From Actinomycetota bacterium (lineage in GTDB: Bacteria > Actinomycetota > Acidimicrobiia > Acidimicrobiales > JAMCPL01): 64,000 nucleotides of DNA. Every line of letters starts with the position of its first letter. The stretch's first letter is position 1. The translations under genes and the position numbers were made by a program. Under the pieces are notes generated by a model. It made no database searches. It worked only from the letters and a program-made list of their open reading frames with translations, and was not told the origin of the DNA. Below are positions 19,000-27,121 of the stretch, piece after piece. The stretch is taken from assembly GCA_023379675.1 (NCBI GenBank), contig JAMCPL010000021.1:23104-87103 (forward strand), read 5' to 3'.

Positions 19000-19096
19000 G
19001 CAGAATGGAGTCCTCAGTACCCAGGCCCATGCCGTAATGACGCTATCAGCAGAATCGATACCCTGTTGCTTGTGTCTCCCTGATGATTAGGGTTCT

Positions 19097-20791
19097 TCAG
19101 CAGGCGTAATTTTCGTCGTATACAGTGTTGTTCGGACCGGCCGTGCCCTGTACCAGGGTGGCGGAGCCGTTAGCGAAAACATACGGAGATGAGCAGTGAG
19201 TCTGCCAGGAGGAGTCGTAGGCACCTGCCACCCACAGTGGTCCACCTGGTGCATAGGTGCCTGCGATGTCTGGCCATTGGACGTAAGTGGAGTAAATACC
19301 AGGTGTCACACCTGCAGCCTTGAATGCCAGGAGCATACCCCGGATGACTTCCATATTTATATTCTGATTACTTGACCAAGTTCCATTGCCGTTGCTGGGG
19401 AAGCTATTGGTATACCCGCCTGCGACTTCTACATCCAGCCACCAGACCGGTGAGGATGCATTGTTGGATGAGGCGAAGGAGAGTGCCTGCTGTGCTGCCG
19501 CCCAGCCGAAGTTTGCGGCTTCACAGTACCAATTCCCAGACGATTGGGGGCAATTGCCGAATGGACCGCTAGTGTCACCCAATTCTCCTGAAGTACTGGG
19601 AATATTGACGTTGATGTAGTTTTCGTGAGCATATCCTGCCCACGACGCTTCGGAGGCTAGGCAGGGATTCTGGCTGTTTGCAGTGCCACCGGTGACTCCC
19701 ACTATAGCTATGGTGTACGGCTTCGGTGGGTAAGGATTGTTGCATTGAGGCCAGGATATATCGTATCCAAAGCTACCTGAGGGGTAGGTCAACCGGCTAG
19801 GCGGGTCACCGTCTCCAGGACCTTCAGTTACGCTTACCACTGTCATACCGGGCGCAAGGATGCCACCTGCCGAGCCGCCATACTGAGCTGTCCCAAAGTT
19901 CAGCAGGCCTCCATTTGTCATGGCAAGCCAGTATCCGTTACCACCTGGAGTAATTGCCATAGATGCTACGGGGGCAGAGAGTTTGGCGTCGAACTGGCCT
20001 TGAGCTTGCGCATTCCCGAAGGGAATGACTTGGCCACCGGCGGTCACCAGCCAGTAGCCCTTTCCATCAGGAGTGGACTTAATGGCAACTATCGGGGGCT
20101 GGGCATTGACACCTTTGCTGAGCGCAGAACCGTAGAACGACGCGCTACCGAATGTGTATACGTTTCCGGTCTGATCAGTCAGCCAGTAGCCTTCACCATC
20201 TGGAGCTGCTGCGATACCGGTGACCTCGCTGGGGAGCGGTATCCCGTTTGCCGGTATGGAGCCATAAAATGGTGCATCGAAGCTGAACACCTGCCCGCCG
20301 GCGGTCACGATCCAGTAGCCACCGGTTTGAGGATCAGAGGCCATGGTCACTGCAGGATGGCGCAACGGCTTGCCTGCCATCGAACCAAAGAAGCGCGCAC
20401 TACCGAAAGCGGTGACCTGTCCATTGCGTTGTAGCAGCCAGTAGCCTGTCTTGTTGGACGTGGTGGCCATGGCTGTCACGGGAGACGAGAGCTTCTTGCC
20501 GGCCAGGGAACCGTAGAATGGTACTCCGCCAAATGTCAGTACATTCCCGTAGTTGGTGGCCATCCAGTAGGAGGGTATGGGTGGTTGCGAGGACGTCGAG
20601 GACTGGGGTTGCGAGGATGCCTGAGGAAGCCATGGGAATGATGCTCGGGGGAATGTCTGCGGCTGGGATTGGGATTGGGATTGGGCTGCGAAGGCCGTGG
20701 CTGCAGTGAGTTGCAGCACGATGGTGACGGCAAAGGTGGTGGCCGCAAGCGATCTTGTCCTTGATATATTGCTTACCAGCTTCATCCTCAC
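19097..20791 (-). CDS. Secreted protein with six GYW-type repeats and a GH25-like C-terminal domain
   Basis: I start at the GTG at 20791 because GGGAGG lies 6 nt before it; the frame is open 44 codons further up. The 564-aa product has a signal peptide (basic start, hydrophobic AATTFAVTIVLQLTAATAF, then AFAAQ). A Gln/Ser/Pro linker follows, then six ~45-residue repeats, each with GYW, a GG or NG turn, FG and FYGS (~residues 60-330). The C-terminal ~210 residues (GYDISWPQCNNPYP, VGVTGG, WWLDVEVAGGY, GIYSTYVQWPDI) resemble the GH25 muramidase-like or DUF1906 fold; the DVE may supply the catalytic acids. A surface or wall-associated role is inferred. Such repeat proteins are frequent in Acidimicrobiia. 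Confidence 0.8.
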   Translation of the reverse strand: MRMKLVSNISRTRSLAATTFAVTIVLQLTAATAFAAQSQSQSQPQTFPRASFPWLPQASSQPQSSTSSQPPIPSYWMATNYGNVLTFGGVPFYGSLAGKKLSSPVTAMATTSNKTGYWLLQRNGQVTAFGSARFFGSMAGKPLRHPAVTMASDPQTGGYWIVTAGGQVFSFDAPFYGSIPANGIPLPSEVTGIAAAPDGEGYWLTDQTGNVYTFGSASFYGSALSKGVNAQPPIVAIKSTPDGKGYWLVTAGGQVIPFGNAQAQGQFDAKLSAPVASMAITPGGNGYWLAMTNGGLLNFGTAQYGGSAGGILAPGMTVVSVTEGPGDGDPPSRLTYPSGSFGYDISWPQCNNPYPPKPYTIAIVGVTGGTANSQNPCLASEASWAGYAHENYINVNIPSTSGELGDTSGPFGNCPQSSGNWYCEAANFGWAAAQQALSFASSNNASSPVWWLDVEVAGGYTNSFPSNGNGTWSSNQNINMEVIRGMLLAFKAAGVTPGIYSTYVQWPDIAGTYAPGGPLWVAGAYDSSWQTHCSSPYVFANGSATLVQGTAGPNNTVYDENYAC

Positions 20792-21029
20792 GTGTGACCT
20801 CCCAAGCATTTTATTAATTATCTCTCCTATTGGCGAATCATGCAAGAGTTGGGACCGAATGCGTACGTGACTGGTTGAACGATTCCAGGCACGAGACGCA
20901 AGAGGAGATTGGCGATGAGCCAAGGTAAGGAAAATGTATACCTAGCGGAGATAGTCATTCATTACAGGCGAGCTTACCATGGACGAAGGATACAAGAGTA
21001 TCCACCGAAGCGAAACAAAGGAGATAAAC

Positions 21030-21227
21030 ATGACTACAATAACCTCAGCTACAAGGCGTATCGCTACTGTAGTGTTTGCCGCTGTGATGCTTGTGGCACT
21101 TGTCACGGCAATGCTCATTGCATTCCATACGACAGCCGCGAATGGTCATCAGGCATTGCATCATGCACAAGATGAGACCCACCTCGCATTCGAGCATGTA
21201 TGGGATTGCTGCCACATTGCGAGCTGA
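21030..21227 (+). CDS. Small membrane protein, unknown function
   Basis: 65 codons from an ATG preceded by AAAGGAG with a 7-nt spacer, a near-ideal ribosome site that makes this a likely real gene. The frame is open 17 codons further upstream without such a site. The product has a basic N-terminus, one membrane helix (VVFAAVMLVALVTAMLIAF, residues ~14-32) and a His-rich exterior part ending DCCHIAS with paired cysteines. No family is recognised. It is divergent from the secreted repeat protein and is followed 44 bp downstream by a strong hairpin. Confidence 0.6.
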   Translation: MTTITSATRRIATVVFAAVMLVALVTAMLIAFHTTAANGHQALHHAQDETHLAFEHVWDCCHIAS

Positions 21228-21270
21228 TGGCAGATGAATGACCTCAGGCGCATATAGAGGTGTATCGATA

Positions 21271-21306
21271 CCGGATCTGCCCTACCGGTGGGTAAGGCAG
21301 ATCCGG
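21271..21306. terminator. Strong hairpin, probable terminator of the 65-aa gene
   Basis: CCGGATCTGCC at 21271-21281 pairs with GGCAGATCCGG at 21296-21306; after one C-A mismatch, TACC pairs with GGTA around a GGTG loop. This gives 15 bp of stem. It lacks a long T-tract, so termination may be factor-dependent or bidirectional, serving also the DAHP synthase gene that converges on it. Confidence 0.7.
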
Positions 21307-21547
21307 CCTTACTAGGATCCACCCGCAGTCCGCATCAAGGAAGCCGCTGGAGAGGATGATAGGCTAAGGCCGAAGGACGCTCTGGTTTCACCAATTTGCC
21401 GAGTGGAGAGGGTAACCACAGCCGCGATATCACTGTCCAGCACGCCCACAGGATCTGCAGCCCTTGGAAGCGTCTAGCAACTTGTTGCTGTCATTGACGA
21501 CCGCCAGCACGTTGCCGATTTGATTGTTTTACCCGGTTGCGGCGAAT
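21307..21547. other. Intergenic region between hairpin and DAHP synthase gene
   Basis: No gene supported. On the minus strand 21317-21466 an open stretch without a start reads protein-like (VVTLSTRQIGETRASFGLS), but I recognise no family; it may be debris. Confidence 0.4.
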
Positions 21548-22939
21548 TCAGGACCGCAGCAGTTCCGAAACTTGAAAGGCCAGTTCGATGGATTGCCTCG
21601 CATTGAGTCTGGGATCGCACGTAGTAGTGTAACGCAAGTGCAACTGGTCTTCAGCAAGGTCGTCAAGACCGCCAATGCATTCTGTGACATTGTCGCCGGT
21701 CAGTTCTATATGCACTCCACCCGGCCTGGTCCCGACTTCTTGGTGCGCCTTGAAGAAACCCCTTATTTCTGCAAGGATATCATCGAATTTTCTTGTCTTT
21801 CTCCCGCTCGTAGAGGTGATGGTGTTGGCATGCATAGGATCGCATGCCCATACAACCGGGAATCCTTCTTCCCTGACAGCTTCCAGTAATGGCGGCAATA
21901 GTTCCCTTACCTTGGAGTGTCCGATCCGGGTAATCAATGTGAGGTGCCCCGGTGTTCTCTCGGGGTCCAGCCTGGAGCAAAGTGCGATCAGCTGATCTGG
22001 TGACGTTGCCGGTCCAATTTTTACACCTATGGGATTGGTGATGCCGGATAAGAACTCCACATGTGCCCCTTCCGGCTGGCGAGTCCTTTCCCCTACCCAA
22101 AGCATATGCGCAGACGAGTCGTACCACGAGCCACTGAACGGGTCGACGCGTGTCAACGCCTCTTCGTAGGGGAGGATAAGCGCTTCGTGACTGGTATAGA
22201 AGTTTACTCTGTGCAGTTCCTCTTCTGCATTCAGCTCGACGCCGCAAGCCGATATGAAGCGTAGAGCCTGGTCTATCTCATTGGCTATCCTGTTGTAACG
22301 TTTCCCCTCCTTGGAGGAAGCTACAAACTCCAGGTTCCAGGAGTGCACGTGGGACAGGTCCGCAAAGCCACCCTTGGAGAATGCGCCAATCAGTGCAAGG
22401 GTGGCGCTGGATTGGTTGTAGGCGGTGGTCAGGCGTTCCGGGTCAGGAACGCGTGACGCCTGATCGGGAAGGTCGCAATTGACCATGTGGCCGCGGAATG
22501 ATGGCAGTGTCGTACCATTCACGTTCTCGGTTTCCGATGTACGTGGTTTGGCGAATTGCCCGGCGATTCTCCCTACCTTTACCACTGGGAGTCCTGCAGC
22601 ATATGTAAGTGCAACTGCCATCTGGAGGATTACCTTGAGCTTGTCCCGTACGGCTCGGGCTGAGAACTCGTCAAATGACTCTGAGCAGTCGCCGGCTTGA
22701 AGGAGGAAAGCGTTTCCATCGGCCACTCGTGCCAATTCGGTACGAAGCTGGTGCACCTCAGCAGACTTCACGAGTGCGGGCAGGGATGCAAGCCGGCCGG
22801 TTGCTCTTTCCAGTGCCAGCTTGTCCGGCCAGTCCGGCTGTTGAAGAGCCGGCAACTCTTTCCAGCTGGAGGGATGCCACGCGTGTCTCGAGCGTGCAGT
22901 GCCTGCCTGGTTTTCTGCTGTCCTTGTAGTTTGACCCAT
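21548..22939 (-). CDS. aroG: 3-deoxy-D-arabino-heptulosonate 7-phosphate synthase, class II
   Basis: First step of the shikimate pathway, joining phosphoenolpyruvate and erythrose 4-phosphate. The 463-aa length and motifs are those of plant/actinobacterial class II enzymes: LQAGDCSESFDEF near residues 81-93, GRIAGQFAKPRT near 122, PSFRGHMVN, WVGERTRQ, ITRIGHSKVRE, VVWACDPMHANT and the C-terminal GGVHIELTGDNVTEC. Metal ligands (Cys in GDCSE, His, Glu, Asp) appear present. The ATG is preceded by AGGGAAAA. The gene lies 19 bp downstream of a glycosyltransferase on the same strand, so the two may be cotranscribed, though no functional link is obvious. Confidence 0.97.
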   Translation of the reverse strand: MGQTTRTAENQAGTARSRHAWHPSSWKELPALQQPDWPDKLALERATGRLASLPALVKSAEVHQLRTELARVADGNAFLLQAGDCSESFDEFSARAVRDKLKVILQMAVALTYAAGLPVVKVGRIAGQFAKPRTSETENVNGTTLPSFRGHMVNCDLPDQASRVPDPERLTTAYNQSSATLALIGAFSKGGFADLSHVHSWNLEFVASSKEGKRYNRIANEIDQALRFISACGVELNAEEELHRVNFYTSHEALILPYEEALTRVDPFSGSWYDSSAHMLWVGERTRQPEGAHVEFLSGITNPIGVKIGPATSPDQLIALCSRLDPERTPGHLTLITRIGHSKVRELLPPLLEAVREEGFPVVWACDPMHANTITSTSGRKTRKFDDILAEIRGFFKAHQEVGTRPGGVHIELTGDNVTECIGGLDDLAEDQLHLRYTTTCDPRLNARQSIELAFQVSELLRS

Positions 22940-22958
22940 CAGATGTTTTCCCTAAGCG

Positions 22959-24002
22959 TCATGATCGATTTGCGAGAGCCGTATAGAGCGCCAAGTGATC
23001 GTCGACCATGCGTCTAGTGGAGAAATATCCTTCCACCGCTTCACGGCACTTCCGCCTGTCCAGAGATTCCACTTTGTGCAATGCTGTAGCCATTTCCTCT
23101 TCGTCTTCGCACAGGAAACCCGTTACACCGTTTTCAACCACTTCGGGAACCGACCCTTCGGGAAAAGCCAGGACAGGGGTGCCGCAGGCCATTGCTTCCA
23201 GCATTATCATGCCAAATGGCTCATTCCATCTGATCGGGAAGAGGAGGGCGCTGGCATTGGCAAGCAGGTCCAGCTTTACGTCATGCTCTACCTCTCCGAG
23301 GTAGACGGCATCGGGGCCGAGCAAGGGTTCAACCTCTTCGCGGAAGTATTGCTTTTCGGGATCCTCTCGCATTTTCGCAGCCATCAGTATGCGCATTCCC
23401 GCCTTTCTGGCTACGCGGATTGCCCGGTGTGCACCCTTTGCGCTGGCCATCCTCCCCAGGAATAGTGCATACGGACCGTCGCTGTCTCCTTTCCCGTTGC
23501 CGAAGGGAAATCTACTGGCATCGAGGCCATGATGTATGACCCGAGCAACCGGCAATGAAGGCAAGGTGGCAGCCTGTGCGTGAGATATGGCTACGATAGC
23601 GATCCTTGGTGATAAGTCGGAGTACAGGTCGCTCAACTCTTCGTTCAGTGGTCCATGTATGGTGGTCACTACGGGCATGTGGGGAAATCTGTCCGAGTAG
23701 AAAGGACCAAACACGGTATGATCATGGATGATGTCTTGATCGGCGAGAGCCTTGTAGCCGTGGATGGCGTGACGCATTTCGGGGACTGCTGTGCCTATGC
23801 GGAAACCGTCTGCCTCATCCAGTACCCACAACTTGCGTACCGGACATGTAGAGTCACCGGTGGTGAAGAGTGTCACGTCATGCCCCGCCTCTGTCAATCC
23901 TCTGGCAAGCTGGTCTATGACCAGCTCTATACCTCCATAAAGAGGAGGCGGCACCGGAGTCCAAGGTGGGGCTAAAAGTCCAATTCTCATATATACATTC
24001 AA
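22959..24002 (-). CDS. GT4-family glycosyltransferase
   Basis: 347-aa GT-B fold enzyme. The N-terminal half has the acceptor-side glycine motif (PPPLYGGIELVIDQLARGL). The C-terminal half has the nucleotide-sugar site FLGRMASAKGAHRAIRVARKAG and the EX7E motif EPFGMIMLEAMACGTPVLAFPEGS. No membrane segment is visible, so it works at the cytoplasmic face. A second ATG four codons in (23990) may be the true start (MRIGLLAPPW). Substrate is not predictable; GT4 enzymes build lipid-linked sugars, exopolysaccharides or trehalose-type products. It is immediately upstream of the DAHP synthase gene. Confidence 0.88.
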   Translation of the reverse strand: MNVYMRIGLLAPPWTPVPPPLYGGIELVIDQLARGLTEAGHDVTLFTTGDSTCPVRKLWVLDEADGFRIGTAVPEMRHAIHGYKALADQDIIHDHTVFGPFYSDRFPHMPVVTTIHGPLNEELSDLYSDLSPRIAIVAISHAQAATLPSLPVARVIHHGLDASRFPFGNGKGDSDGPYALFLGRMASAKGAHRAIRVARKAGMRILMAAKMREDPEKQYFREEVEPLLGPDAVYLGEVEHDVKLDLLANASALLFPIRWNEPFGMIMLEAMACGTPVLAFPEGSVPEVVENGVTGFLCEDEEEMATALHKVESLDRRKCREAVEGYFSTRRMVDDHLALYTALANRS

Positions 24003-24134
24003 TCACGATTCCGGGTACTCCGTCGCATTTTGCTAACTGCCCAGATCTGTGGACGGGTACGTTCATGATGCGTCCGGCTGGATCGCCTTACGGCTGTGAA
24101 GAACCGGTATTCCGCCGCCCGCATCTGGTGATGC

Positions 24135-24140
24135 TACAAT
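24135..24140 (+). promoter_or_regulatory. -10 element of the tRNA-Cys promoter
   Basis: TACAAT ends 10 nt before the tRNA-Cys 5' end. No clear -35 match is seen at 17 nt. Confidence 0.55.
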
Positions 24141-24150
24141 GACCTAGTCT

Positions 24151-24222
24151 GGCGGCGTAGCCGAGTGGTTCAGGCAGGGGCCTGCAAAGCCTTGTACAGG
24201 GGTTCGAATCCCCTCGCCGCCT
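24151..24222 (+). tRNA. tRNA-Cys (anticodon GCA)
   Basis: 72-nt cloverleaf: acceptor GGCGGCG/CGCCGCC, anticodon loop CTGCAAA with GCA, anticodon stem GGGGC/GCCTT with two G-U pairs, T-arm AGGGG TTCGAAT CCCCT, discriminator T. CCA is not encoded. A short T-run (CTCTTTTCG) follows and may end transcription. Confidence 0.96.
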
Positions 24223-24310
24223 CTTTTCGAAGTGGTGACGGTGCATCCCGGAGCTGAGCGAGTCTATCGTGGATGCAGGTGGATACAGGTAGCACGAGAC
24301 AGTGGAGGAG

Positions 24311-24417
24311 CAGAAGTTAGCGTTGGTATGTCGTGATGTGTGCTGTATGGTGGAGCATCTGTAGACATGCAAGCATCGAACCAGAAGTTAGCGTTGGTAT
24401 GTCGTGATGTGTGCTGT
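24311..24417 (+). repeat. Exact 36-bp direct repeat pair with a 35-bp spacer
   Basis: Copies at 24311-24346 and 24382-24417 are identical over 36 bp (both start CAGAAGTTAGCG and end GTGTGCTGT) and are separated by 35 bp. They lie in the tRNA-Cys to tRNA-Val gap, which holds no gene. The dimensions equal a CRISPR repeat-spacer-repeat unit, but there are only two copies, no cas genes and no clear dyad in the repeat. A simple duplication or a recombination footprint is more likely. Confidence 0.9.
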
Positions 24418-24493
24418 CGCTCTCAGACGCGCATTGCTTGACCTGTTGCAGCTATTTTTACGGCGCCGGCATGCAATGCTATTCTGTATGCAA

Positions 24494-24566
24494 GGGCCGT
24501 TGGCGCAGTTGGTAGCGCACTTGCATGACGCGCAAGGGGTCAGAGGTTCGAGTCCTCTACGGCCCA
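24494..24566 (+). tRNA. tRNA-Val (anticodon GAC)
   Basis: 73-nt cloverleaf: acceptor GGGCCGT/ACGGCCC, D-stem GCGC/GCGC, anticodon stem CTTGC/GCAAG around ATGACGC (anticodon GAC), T-arm AGAGG TTCGAGT CCTCT, discriminator A. CCA is not encoded. An integrase fragment lies 84 bp downstream, consistent with this tRNA having been an attachment site. Confidence 0.97.
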
Positions 24567-24650
24567 CTACAGAAATGCTGGTTACAGTACCTGCCATGAT
24601 GGTTGAGTATTTAATATCCAAATAATGTGCAAAATACATGCAAATTCTAA

Positions 24651-24792
24651 TTATTCCCATATCGCTACCGTATCCAACTTCCGTGTGAGTTCTTCATCCA
24701 GCCTTGGCAGTAGGTGACCATAGGTACCCAAAGTCATGTTGATGGATGAACGACCAAGGCATCTTATCATCGCTCTTGCTGCAACGTCGATC
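24651..24792 (-). pseudogene. Remnant of a tyrosine-recombinase (phage-type) integrase, C-terminal end only
   Basis: Translating the minus strand from ~24792 to the TAA at 24651 gives IDVAARAMIRCLGRSS, then INMTLGTYGHLLPRLDEEL and a short tail to WE. This is the C-terminal block of tyrosine recombinases: LGHSS, here LGRSS with His changed to Arg, and the catalytic Tyr in TYGHLLP. Only ~47 codons survive, with no start and no N-terminal or core-binding domain; upstream the frame loses similarity before the response-regulator gene. The fragment faces the tRNA-Val gene, the classic layout of an integrated element at a tRNA attachment site. This is therefore a scar of a lost or rearranged element. 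Confidence 0.75.
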
Positions 24793-24836
24793 GGCAGGAG
24801 CCTCCGCAGCCACCATCTTCGACGGCAGGAGGAAGT

Positions 24837-25451
24837 CTACGGCGGCTGAAGCCAGCCTTTCTCCTCTGCGATCCGGGCGGCCTCCGTCCTCGTGCGAGCG
24901 CCCAGCTTGGTCATGGCGGAGGAGAGGTAGTTCCGTACGGTTCCCTGTGAAAGATAGGTTGCATCAGCAATCTCGGTCACCGTAGCGCCTGTGCGGGCAT
25001 GTTCCAAGACATCCTCCTCGCGGGGAGTTAGGGGACTGCTGCCAGCGCTTAGGGCTGACGCGGCCAAACCGATGTCTATTACGCGCTCACCCCTGGTGAT
25101 CCTGCGAATGGCGTCCGCCAGCTCTTCCACCCGTGCGTCCTTCAACAGGAATCCCGACACCCCCGCTCCCATCGCCTGCTGGAGATACCCTGGACGACCG
25201 AATGTGGTAAGTACCAGTATCCTGCATGCCGGCAATTCCTGAGTGAGTGTGCGCGCCGCGTCGAGGCCGCTCATCCCGGGCATCTGGATATCCAGGATCG
25301 CCACGTCGGGACATGCGGCAACTGCCGCAGGTAGTACTTCATCACCTCTCTCCACCTCCGCCACTACCTCGAGGTCGTCCTCGAGATCGATCAATGATGC
25401 CAGCGCCCCTCGAAGCATCTGCTGATCCTCGGCCAGAAGTATCCGTATCAT
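24837..25451 (-). CDS. NarL/LuxR-type response regulator
   Basis: 204 aa. Receiver domain at residues 1-120 with acidic pocket ED (8-9), phospho-acceptor Asp54 (VAILDIQMPG), Thr in VLTTFG and Lys in LLKDA. C-terminal LuxR helix-turn-helix at ~140-195 (LTPREEDVLEHARTGATVTEIADATYLSQGTVRNYLSSAMTKLGARTRTEA in this region). The start ATG overlaps the stop of the histidine kinase gene (ATGA), so the two are coupled. Together they resemble DesKR/LiaRS-like pairs that sense envelope or membrane state. The ABC exporter genes just upstream in the same operon are the probable target or sensory partner. Confidence 0.93.
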   Translation of the reverse strand: MIRILLAEDQQMLRGALASLIDLEDDLEVVAEVERGDEVLPAAVAACPDVAILDIQMPGMSGLDAARTLTQELPACRILVLTTFGRPGYLQQAMGAGVSGFLLKDARVEELADAIRRITRGERVIDIGLAASALSAGSSPLTPREEDVLEHARTGATVTEIADATYLSQGTVRNYLSSAMTKLGARTRTEAARIAEEKGWLQPP

Positions 25452-27058
25452 ACCAAGAAACCGATTGCGCCGCCCCTGGTCGATACCCTCTTGGGCGCTC
25501 CATTGGCAAAAGGAGGCTGGAAGGAACGGCGGTGAAGAGCATCTGTGGCCGGTACCCAGGAATGGCCGGATGGTTCCGAGCCGCCAGAGTCACCACCCTG
25601 TTCCGCATCAGCGGCATGTTCGGTGTAACTACTCTGCTGGTCGTCATCAGAGAGTTCCGCTTCACCGCTGGGGTCTATTGGCAATGCCATATAAAAGAGG
25701 TAGCCAACTCCGTCATTACTCCCCGTGTTCAGGTACCCCTCCAGGGCAGCCGCACGCTCCGACAACCCAAGCAGCCCGCTGCCATGCGGGTGCGCCGGCT
25801 TCCGCTCCGTGATCCCATCTTGCCCTATAATCCCCTCCTGTTCCGGGGAGTAGACCAGGTGGGCAGGACCACGACCATTATCGCTTACCGATAGGACTAT
25901 CCACTCTTTGCAAGTACCGGCGCCGCTTGCACAATCCTGGATGCCATCGATGGGAACAACACTGCCACCGTTCTCACCAGCGATACCGATGACACTCTGG
26001 ATGGATATCTCGCAGGTGCTGGCGCGGGAATGGCGAAGCACATTGGTTGCGCTCTCTCGTACCCCCCAAGCCAGGACTGATTCGAACTCTGGATCAAGGG
26101 TGCAGGCAAGAGGAAATCCAGTGACATTGCAATTTATGCGACCTGCATCCAGCACAAGCCTCGCAGCGGCTAGCTCAGTCTCCAGGCAGGGCCGGCGGTA
26201 ATTGCTGGCAGTCTGGCGCGCCTCCTGCAGCGCATCCCTGGCTACCTTATCTATCTTCTCCAGCTCCATGCCGGCACGCCGCGCCGCCGCCCCTTCCTCC
26301 CTCTCCAGGAGTTTCCTGACAAGCTCAGACTGGACGGCGATAAAGGAGAGACTGTGCCCGAGAAGGTCGTGGAGATCGCGCGCAAACCGTACCCGCTCTT
26401 CAGTAATTGCAGACTGCGCGAGCTGTGCACGGGCTACATTCAGCTCGCAGATGGTGCTGAACAGGCGTGAGACGCCGAGAGCGGCCAAACCGACAAGAGC
26501 TGTCTCCACTGTGATTCCGGCAGCGTTCAGAATGTTTGCTCCGGCGGCCAGGCTCGCGATCCCCGCCAGCAGCGATACTGCGGATACTCTTGTAGCCGAG
26601 ACGAACACGGAATGCGGCCCATGCTGGAAAGTCCTTGCTCCCGCAAAGGCTGCTGCAAAAATGAACAGTGTTGCCCATACTATTCCATCGGACATGGTCA
26701 GGATGATCGATATTACGGCCATCGCCACAAGACGGACTTCCCCGCCTGCGCCAAGCGATTGGCCGAAGTCCCTTCCGGTATTGTGCAGGTAGCATGCGAG
26801 GAAAATTACCAGCCCAGCCAGGCTGGCCACCAGGCGTTCGGGATCCGGATGGGACGAGAACAGGGCGTTCAACGGGTACACCAGGAAGAACAACCACGCA
26901 ACTCCCATCGCCCACCCCACCCTACTCGCGCGACCGGTGTCTGAAGATGAAAATAACCTGGCGCCGGGCATACGATCAAACCTCTTGCCGACGCCACTCG
27001 CGCGACCGGTGTCTGAAGATGAAAATAACCTGGCGCGTCCAGCTCGTTCTACAGCCAT
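25448..27058 (-). CDS. Membrane histidine kinase, HisKA_3 type
   Basis: ~536 aa from the ATG at 27058 (a TTG lies one codon earlier); no ribosome site is clear, and a later start is possible. About five membrane segments lie between residues ~52 and 200 (GVAWLFFLVYPLNALF, LAGLVIFLACYL, LVAMAVISIILTM, WATLFIFAAAFAG, VSLLAGIASLAAG). The phosphorylated His is His230, in ARDLHDLLGHSLS. The HATPase_c region shows VRESATNVLRHSRA, VSDNGRG and GSGLLGLSERAAALEG. The tail after it is long and polar. The N-terminus carries an in-frame 24-residue duplication (ARLFSSSDTGRAS twice). It overlaps the response-regulator gene and lies 63 bp after the permease gene. Confidence 0.9.
   Translation of the reverse strand: MAVERAGRARLFSSSDTGRASGVGKRFDRMPGARLFSSSDTGRASRVGWAMGVAWLFFLVYPLNALFSSHPDPERLVASLAGLVIFLACYLHNTGRDFGQSLGAGGEVRLVAMAVISIILTMSDGIVWATLFIFAAAFAGARTFQHGPHSVFVSATRVSAVSLLAGIASLAAGANILNAAGITVETALVGLAALGVSRLFSTICELNVARAQLAQSAITEERVRFARDLHDLLGHSLSFIAVQSELVRKLLEREEGAAARRAGMELEKIDKVARDALQEARQTASNYRRPCLETELAAARLVLDAGRINCNVTGFPLACTLDPEFESVLAWGVRESATNVLRHSRASTCEISIQSVIGIAGENGGSVVPIDGIQDCASGAGTCKEWIVLSVSDNGRGPAHLVYSPEQEGIIGQDGITERKPAHPHGSGLLGLSERAAALEGYLNTGSNDGVGYLFYMALPIDPSGEAELSDDDQQSSYTEHAADAEQGGDSGGSEPSGHSWVPATDALHRRSFQPPFANGAPKRVSTRGGAIGFLV
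26924..27036 (-). repeat. Exact 41-bp direct repeat pair inside the kinase N-terminus
   Basis: Copies at 26924-26964 and 26996-27036 are identical; the 72-bp period keeps the reading frame and duplicates 24 codons. The repeat lies before the first membrane segment and has no recognised domain. Confidence 0.93.
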
Positions 27059-27121
27059 CAATTTTACTCTATACCGTCAGTCTCGCCTGCGCCGCCCTCG
27101 ACCGCCGGGTATGACCGCACG

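Noticed and set aside
18800..19030. Minus-strand frame 18800-19030
   Set aside because: It is a translation of the tRNA-Gly gene (a well-known artefact); likewise 24088-24372 and 24388-24660 over tRNA-Cys and tRNA-Val.
24311..24417. Calling the 36-bp repeat pair a CRISPR array
   Set aside because: Only two repeats, no cas genes in the window, no internal dyad; reported as a repeat and a hunt item instead.
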